DNA of 19,269 bases, taken from Ahniella sp. Its GTDB lineage: Bacteria > Pseudomonadota > Gammaproteobacteria > Xanthomonadales > Ahniellaceae. Position numbers and translations under genes: made by a program. Positions 15,061 to 19,269 of this stretch are shown one piece after another. The first letter of the stretch is position 1; each line of letters opens with the position of its first letter. The notes under the pieces are model-generated. The model did not search any database. It was not told where the DNA came from and saw nothing but the letters and a program-made list of their open reading frames with translations. Location of the stretch: assembly GCA_016712105.1 (NCBI GenBank), contig JADJRU010000036.1:1-19269 (forward strand). Direction: 5' to 3'.

Positions 15061-15418
15061 TTCGGCGCCCTGCCCTGACCGGCCTGCTCCAGCGCCGTCA
15101 GATAGTCGTTCCACATTTGATCGTGGCGGCTACCGAAGTCGTACAAGGTGCGCCAGGAATAGATGCCGGTGCTGTGGCCATCGTCGAAATCGATCTGCAC
15201 CGCGTAGTTGCCGACCGGATTGATCGCCGAAATATTGACGTCGCGTTTGCCGACCTGCAGGATCTTCTGGCTTGGGCCATGCCCTGCACTTCCGCACTTG
15301 GCGAATGCACACGCAGAAACTCGCAACTCAGGCGAAACGTCTGGCCGTCATCAAAACTCACTTCCAGCAGTTTCGACTGCTGGTGCAGTTTGAGGTCGAC
15401 GGGCCAAGGCGCGTTCAA
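15057..15418 (-). CDS. DUF971 (gamma-butyrobetaine hydroxylase-like N-terminal domain) protein, frameshifted near 15281
   Basis: About 120-residue single-domain DUF971 protein, a fold found at the N-terminus of gamma-butyrobetaine hydroxylases and in some iron-sulfur-related proteins; the free-standing form has no firm function. It starts NAPWPVDLKLHQQSKLLEVS, with TTG at 15418 as start, overlapping the previous stop (TTGA). It continues FDDGQTFRLSCEFLRVHSPSAEVQG, and then the frame breaks. Restoring one C near 15279-15284 gives AEVQGHGPSQKILQVGKRDV and on through VGNYAVQIDFDDGHSTGIYS to the end. The two parts together match one normal domain, so I read this as a homopolymer error. Its stop overlaps the ubiE start, the usual partner in Xanthomonadales. 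Confidence 0.85.
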
Positions 15419-16030
15419 GACTTGGCGCCCTGATCCGACTGACTGTAGTCGAGCGGCGGCGGCGAACCGGCCACTTCGGCCAGCGCCAGTGCGTAGGGTT
15501 CGAACATCGAAATCGCCGACACTTCTTCGGAAGCCGAAGCCACTGGGTCCGGTCAACCATTCGGCATTCGGCGAAATTTCCTGCAGCGTGAAGCCGTCCT
15601 GTTCGAACGCAATCAAGCGCCCGACATAACAGGTTTCAGTCTCGGCTTCGGTATCCAGATAGACGCTGATGACCGGCGCCTGAGTCTGCGCAAACGCAAC
15701 CAGTGTCACCAGATCGTCCATCGGGAACGTTTCCGGCCACTCGGGCTTGATCGAGCGCAATTCGATCGCTCGTTCCAGGAAAGCCGCATGCTGATCGGGT
15801 GTTTCAAGGCGCGTCACGTCCCGGTAGCGCAGAACGAACAGGCCATCAAAACCAATGTGGTCGCCCAGCGTCCACAGCAGAAAGCGATCCTTGCCGAGTG
15901 CCGCGACGTAACCGGTAAAGCTGCCCGGCTCCAGGTTTTCGCGCCAGAGGCGGATCAATGTGCGATCTCGTGCGGCCTCGCGAAGCCGGGCCGGAATCGA
16001 TTTCGGCCGAAGTTCAACAATATTGCTCAT
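15415..16030 (-). CDS. Hypothetical cytosolic protein upstream of DUF971-ubiE, frameshifted near 15528
   Basis: About 205 residues; I do not recognise a named family. It begins MSNIVELRPKSIPARLREAA at ATG 16030 (no clear Shine-Dalgarno). It contains two similar-looking halves, each with a strand-rich stretch: NLEPGSFTGYVAALGKDRFL then WTLGDHIGFDGLFVLRYRDV in the first, and TEAETETCYVGRLIAFEQDG then FTLQEISPNAEWLTGPSGFG in the second, suggesting an internal duplication of a small beta domain. The frame breaks near 15525-15535; restoring two bases (GCC for C) gives GFGFAEEVSAISMFEPYALA and ends SPPPLDYSQSDQGAKS at a TGA overlapping the DUF971 start. No signal peptide or membrane helix. Function unknown; co-translation with DUF971 and ubiE is likely. 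Confidence 0.65.
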
Positions 16031-16134
16031 GGCCACAGTTTACCGGGCCGCAACCGAGAAGGCTAACCAGCAGCTGAAGCCTCATGTAAATCAATAACTT
16101 GCGGAGCACTTATCAAGCGAGTCCGGATCTCCGT

Positions 16135-17055
16135 TCAGCGTGTTGGCGCGACCGCGCCAGGCGCCGGTGTCCGCGCCGTTGCACCCAGGAAGATACCAAA
16201 CAGCGCCAAGCTGATGCCGGCCATGTCGGCGGCGCCCAGACTGAGCTTGAAGATCAGGGCATCCAGCAGATAGGCGGAAGTGGGCTGTGCGAGCAACAAC
16301 AACCCGATCATGCCTGCGGTCAGCCTCGGCATCGCACCGGCAATCGCGATCCAGCCGGCAGCCTGCGCAACCAGCCCGTAGGCCAACAGCACGACCAGAT
16401 TATGGGTGTCCGGAATGGCCATCGACTCGCCCTCCAGCGCCATGACCGGCAAGAACAACAGACACGACCACAGGCAGATGAACGCCACGCTGGCGGCTGG
16501 GGTCGGGCCACCCGGCATGGCTTGTGCCCGCTTGAGCGTGAGCATGAATCCGGCATAACAGACCGCGGTGATGAAGCCGAACGCGACCCCGACATGGAAT
16601 TGTTCGGGCCACTGATCCCAGTTCGGCAACAACAGAAAAGCGGTTCCGGCAAACGCCAGCAACAGACCGGCCGAAAACCGCCAGCCCAGGCGTTCGCCGA
16701 ACAACAGCACACCCGCGGATGCCATCAGGAACACCTGGAAATTCGCGAGCAAGGTAGACAGGCCAGGCCCCACCCAACGAATGCTGCGATGCCAGAACCA
16801 GAGGTCGGCCACAAAAAACGCGGCCGACACCAACAACATGCCTTGTACCCGCCAGGACCAGCCCCCCAACGACAAGCCGCGTCCCCGCATCCACAGCATC
16901 AGGAACACGCCACCAAAGGCCATTCGCCAGAATCCAGCCACGGTCGGCGGAACCGTGGCCAACTGGACAAAAATGGCGGCCGAACTGATCAGGGTGGCGC
17001 CCAACAGCATTTGCAGGATGGCTGGCATGGATGTATCGCTTGAGACGAACGACAT
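16135..17055 (-). CDS. EamA/DMT-family transporter
   Basis: 306-residue inner-membrane protein with about ten hydrophobic segments in two EamA repeats, the usual drug/metabolite transporter architecture and length. Repeat one starts MLLGATLISSAAIFVQLATV with GFWRMAFGGVFLMLW, and includes ADLWFWHRSIRWVGPGLSTL and ASAGVLLFGERLGWRFSAGL. Repeat two includes VGVAFGFITAVCYAGFMLTL and closes with IGLLLLAQPTSAYLLDALIF. The conserved Arg of GFWRMA and Glu of FGERL are in place. The substrate is unknown. The ATG at 17055 lacks a Shine-Dalgarno; ATG 17028 is an alternative. It is divergent from the sigma factor gene across 51 bp. The 104 bp between its stop and the next gene at 16030 show no terminator. 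Confidence 0.88.
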   Translation of the reverse strand: MSFVSSDTSMPAILQMLLGATLISSAAIFVQLATVPPTVAGFWRMAFGGVFLMLWMRGRGLSLGGWSWRVQGMLLVSAAFFVADLWFWHRSIRWVGPGLSTLLANFQVFLMASAGVLLFGERLGWRFSAGLLLAFAGTAFLLLPNWDQWPEQFHVGVAFGFITAVCYAGFMLTLKRAQAMPGGPTPAASVAFICLWSCLLFLPVMALEGESMAIPDTHNLVVLLAYGLVAQAAGWIAIAGAMPRLTAGMIGLLLLAQPTSAYLLDALIFKLSLGAADMAGISLALFGIFLGATARTPAPGAVAPTR

Positions 17056-17106
17056 TATCGCAGGCTTCCTGCGACGCTTTTCCGGTTTGGTGCATCATGG
17101 AAGGAC

Positions 17107-17670
17107 ATGAGCACATCGAGTTTTGCCGTCGACATTCCGGAACTGACGCTGGCCGCCGCCCGCAAAGGCGACGTGCGCGCGTTCGAACGGATCTACCGGA
17201 GCTTCGAGAAACCGGCTTACACCCTGGCGCTCAGGATGCTCGGGGATCCCGAGGAAGCACACGAAGTGGTCCACGATGGCATGCTGCAACTGTTCAAACG
17301 GATCAGCCAGTTTCGCGGGCAGTCTCCCTTTTGGGGCTGGACCCGGCAGATCATGGTCAACGAGGCGCTGATGCGTCTGCGCAAACGCCAACCGGTGGAA
17401 TCACTCGATGTGATGCCCGAACCGGGCATCGAACACGCACATTTCATGCCCATGCATGGACGGGAAATGGAACGTGCCCTGATGGCCCTGCCGGAGCTCA
17501 CCCGGGCAGTGATCTGGCTGTATCACGTCGAGGGTTATACCCACGAGGAGATTGCCGAGAGCTTCGGCAAGACACCCAGTTTTTCCAAGTCACAATTGAG
17601 TCGGGGCATCGAGCGCTTGCGCCAGATGCTGGTTCCGGCTGCGGAGTTGAACTTATGCGCGATGAACTGA
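17107..17670 (+). CDS. ECF-type RNA polymerase sigma factor
   Basis: 187-residue alternative sigma factor with only regions 2 and 4. Region 2: AFERIYRSFEKPAYTLALRM, LGDPEEAHEVVHDGMLQLFK, and FRGQSPFWGWTRQIMVNEAL followed by MRLRKR. Region 4: RALMALPELTRAVIWLYHVE, then GYTHEEIAESFGKTPSFSKS (helix-turn-helix) and QLSRGIERLRQML. It would direct polymerase to envelope- or stress-response promoters when released from its anti-sigma. The ATG at 17107 is preceded by GGAAGGA (17099-17105) set unusually close. The 3' end overlaps the next gene by 16 bp, the typical coupling of sigma and anti-sigma. Confidence 0.92.
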   Translation: MSTSSFAVDIPELTLAAARKGDVRAFERIYRSFEKPAYTLALRMLGDPEEAHEVVHDGMLQLFKRISQFRGQSPFWGWTRQIMVNEALMRLRKRQPVESLDVMPEPGIEHAHFMPMHGREMERALMALPELTRAVIWLYHVEGYTHEEIAESFGKTPSFSKSQLSRGIERLRQMLVPAAELNLCAMN

Positions 17671-18203
17671 AACCAGCCCCGAACGACTTCGAGCAGGCAG
17701 TCGGCGAAGCGTTGCGTGAATTGCCGCTGCAAGCGCCCCGGCGCGACCTCTGGGCTGCCATCGAAGCGGATCTGCCGAAACCGCGGACTGCGCGCCGATC
17801 CTGGTGGCCCTACGTGATGGCTACCGCGGCTGCGCTCGTGCTCGCCATTCTGGTCCTGCCTCGCGAACGCTTCGAGGCCGGCACGCGAGACACGCCAAAC
17901 ATTGCGACAGTCGATGAGCGCGCTGCGTGGATCGCTGAATCACAAGCACTGGAATCAACGCTGCGCTCGCTGGAACGGCGCCCCCTTGATGCCACCTCGG
18001 CACTTGCTGGCGCCGAGATCGAAGACCTCATCAGCCTGACCGATCTGCAATTGGGTGTCGCCGCCAAACCCGATGACGAACTCGCGCTCTGGCAACAGCG
18101 GGTCGCCCTGATGAATGAACTGGCCGAGGTACGCCGCGCCGGCAGTACCCGGATCACCGCCGACTACGCCGACATGATGCCGGCTGCTTACCGCATGAAC
18201 TAA
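17655..18203 (+). CDS. Putative membrane-anchored anti-sigma factor
   Basis: 182-residue single-pass membrane protein. A short cytosolic N-terminus (1-48, FEQAVGEALRELPLQAPRRD and LWAAIEADLP) precedes one helix (about 50-68, WWPYVMATAAALVLAILVLP). A periplasmic part rich in Ala/Glu/Leu helices follows (ERAAWIAESQALESTLRSLE, LWQQRVALMNELAEVRRA), ending DMMPAAYRMN. No zinc-binding HxxxCxxC motif is present, so it is not a ZAS-type anti-sigma. The role is inferred from position: it overlaps the sigma gene and has matching topology. GGAG at 17643-17646 lies eight bases before ATG 17655. The next gene follows within 10 bp. Confidence 0.78.
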   Translation: MRDELKPAPNDFEQAVGEALRELPLQAPRRDLWAAIEADLPKPRTARRSWWPYVMATAAALVLAILVLPRERFEAGTRDTPNIATVDERAAWIAESQALESTLRSLERRPLDATSALAGAEIEDLISLTDLQLGVAAKPDDELALWQQRVALMNELAEVRRAGSTRITADYADMMPAAYRMN

Positions 18204-18213
18204 GGAGTTTTCC

Positions 18214-19269
18214 ATGAAACCGAATTGTTTGGTCTCGACCATCACCGCTCCTGCCCCTTGTATTGGCTGCCGGCTTTGCCAGCGCGGACGACTCGTCTCG
18301 TTTGCAGGTCTTTGCACTCGCTCAGGCAGACGCCCAGGCAGCGTTTGAAGCGAAGACGCAAGCCATGGCAAACGCTTCGGCGAAACTGAGTGACGCCGAA
18401 CGCGCAGCACTTCGCGCCGAACTGGAAGCCGCTCGCAAACAGGTCAGCGAGGCCAGCAAGCGCATCGCCGAACTGTCGATGCAGCTCAATGAATTCTCGC
18501 CGCGTGCGTATGTGTTCCAGTATCTGAACGAATCTCGCCGCGCACTGATTGGCGTGGTGCTGGATGCCGATGCCGAAGGGGTCAAGGTGATCGGGTTGAC
18601 TCCCAACGGTCCGGCCGCCAAAGCCGGCATTCAAGTGGGCGACCGCCTCATCAGCATCGACAAGAAGCCGGTCACGAAGGTGGCGTCGGACACCGCTGCC
18701 GCCGTTGCAGCGGCACGCGCCCTGTTCCGGTGAACTCGAGGATGGCCAAACCGTCCCCATCCAGGTTGAACGCGCCGGCAAAACCCTGTCGTTCACGCCC
18801 AAGGCAGAACGCCGCGCGCCGGCAGAATGGACACAACTGCTGGGCGAATCCCTGGAGCTTCCATTACAAGGTCTCGGGCAACTCGGGAACCTTGGCAATC
18901 TGGCATTGCAGACCGAGGAATTGGCAATCAGCGAAGCGCCCGCCGGCGACCGAAAGGTCCAGGTCATCATCAAACGCGAAGATGATGGCCCGGGCACAAA
19001 AGAACGTCATATTGAAATGATGCGTCTCGATTCCGGTGCCACGTTGAACCTGAGCACCATCAATCCGGACCTCGGCAAGTATTTCGGCGCCGAGCGCGGC
19101 ATACTGGTCCTCGAGACCAACGAGAAAACCCTGCCACAACTGCGTGCCGGTGACGTGATTCAAGTCATCGATGGGCTGCCCGCCGATTCGGTCACCGACG
19201 TGGTCCGTGCCATGGCGCGCAAATCGAAGGGCACGCTGATCACCATCGAAGTCATCCGCGACCGCCAAC
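18214..19269 (+). CDS. Exported coiled-coil and double-PDZ protein, two frameshifts, runs past window end
   Basis: Probable periplasmic sensor or adaptor in the sigma/anti-sigma cassette. ATG 18214 follows GGAG (18204-18207) with six-base spacing. Restoring two bases (CT) near 18249 gives a clean signal peptide, MKPNCLVSTITALLPLVLAA then GFASA, cut before DDSS. Next is a coiled-coil stretch (LSDAERAALRAELEAARKQV, SEASKRIAELSMQLNEF). PDZ 1 follows: RALIGVVLDADAEGVKVIGL, GPAAKAGIQVGDRLISIDKK. Removing one C near 18725-18728 joins ALFGELEDGQTVPIQVERAG, leading into a second PDZ with ERGILVLETNEKTLPQLRAG and DVIQVIDGLPADSV, still open at the window end. No protease domain is seen, unlike DegS/HtrA. 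It could bind misfolded or C-terminal peptides and relay to the anti-sigma; that is inference. Confidence 0.75.

Noticed and set aside
13906..15078. 390-codon plus-strand frame spanning the haloperoxidase end and ubiE
   Set aside because: It crosses an intrinsic terminator and is antisense to ubiE, which is unmistakable.
16099..17043. 314-codon plus-strand frame opposite the EamA gene
   Set aside because: Composition is Gln/His/Arg-rich, the usual antisense shadow of a membrane protein, while the minus strand encodes a clean ten-helix transporter.

Overview
The window is GC-rich, densely packed bacterial chromosome. Several gene families and neighbourhoods point to a gammaproteobacterium of the Xanthomonadales (Lysobacterales) type. 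These include a TrmH-family methyltransferase with a long Gly/Arg-rich arm, a DUF971 protein directly ahead of ubiE, a DUF2189 membrane protein, and a BlaR1-like M56 protein carrying a TonB domain. This placement is inferred from gene families and layout, without any database search. I see no rRNA, tRNA, CRISPR array, insertion sequence or prophage. The window starts inside a glycosyltransferase gene and ends inside a PDZ-protein gene.

Layout. 1-1058 (-): 5'-complete, 3'-truncated family 4 glycosyltransferase. 1229-5422 (+): tight run of TrmH/SpoU RNA methyltransferase, exported peptidase_MA-like metalloprotein and a polytopic GT39/PMT-like glycosyltransferase, closed by a hairpin. 5510-6941 (+): a fused PuuE-type allantoinase and OHCU decarboxylase (purine/urate breakdown). 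6934-8653 (-): GNAT acetyltransferase, DUF3108 exported protein and CrcB fluoride channel. 8691-9233 (+): DUF4166 protein, followed by about 340 bp of non-coding DNA with a long hairpin, two diverged repeat copies and a well-formed promoter/operator. 9576-11191 (+): BlaI/MecI-type repressor and M56-TonB membrane metallopeptidase. 11278-12105 (+): DUF2189 membrane protein. 12115-12378 (-): small exported protein, divergent from 12560-14224 (+), a Tat-exported vanadium haloperoxidase of the red-algal bromoperoxidase type. 14302-16030 (-): hypothetical gene, DUF971 and ubiE with overlapping stops and starts. 16135-17055 (-): EamA transporter. 17107-end (+): ECF sigma factor, membrane anti-sigma candidate and exported coiled-coil/double-PDZ protein.

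Three small systems stand out. The first is a BlaI/M56 regulatory pair in which the usual beta-lactam sensor domain is replaced by a TonB C-terminal domain; a perfect 14-bp operator overlaps the -10 element. The second is a vanadium haloperoxidase in which alanine replaces the vanadate-binding serine, next to a divergent small periplasmic protein. The third is a sigma/anti-sigma/PDZ envelope-signalling cassette.

Seven genes cannot be read in one frame: the glycosyltransferase, MA peptidase, GT39 protein, PuuE-UraD, hypothetical 15415-16030, DUF971 and PDZ protein. Each has a recognisable continuation in another frame, and most breaks are repaired by restoring one base in a homopolymer or two bases of a short repeat. 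Conserved genes such as DUF971 are affected, so I interpret most of these as sequencing or assembly indels rather than real pseudogenes. They are annotated here as single genes with a frameshift.
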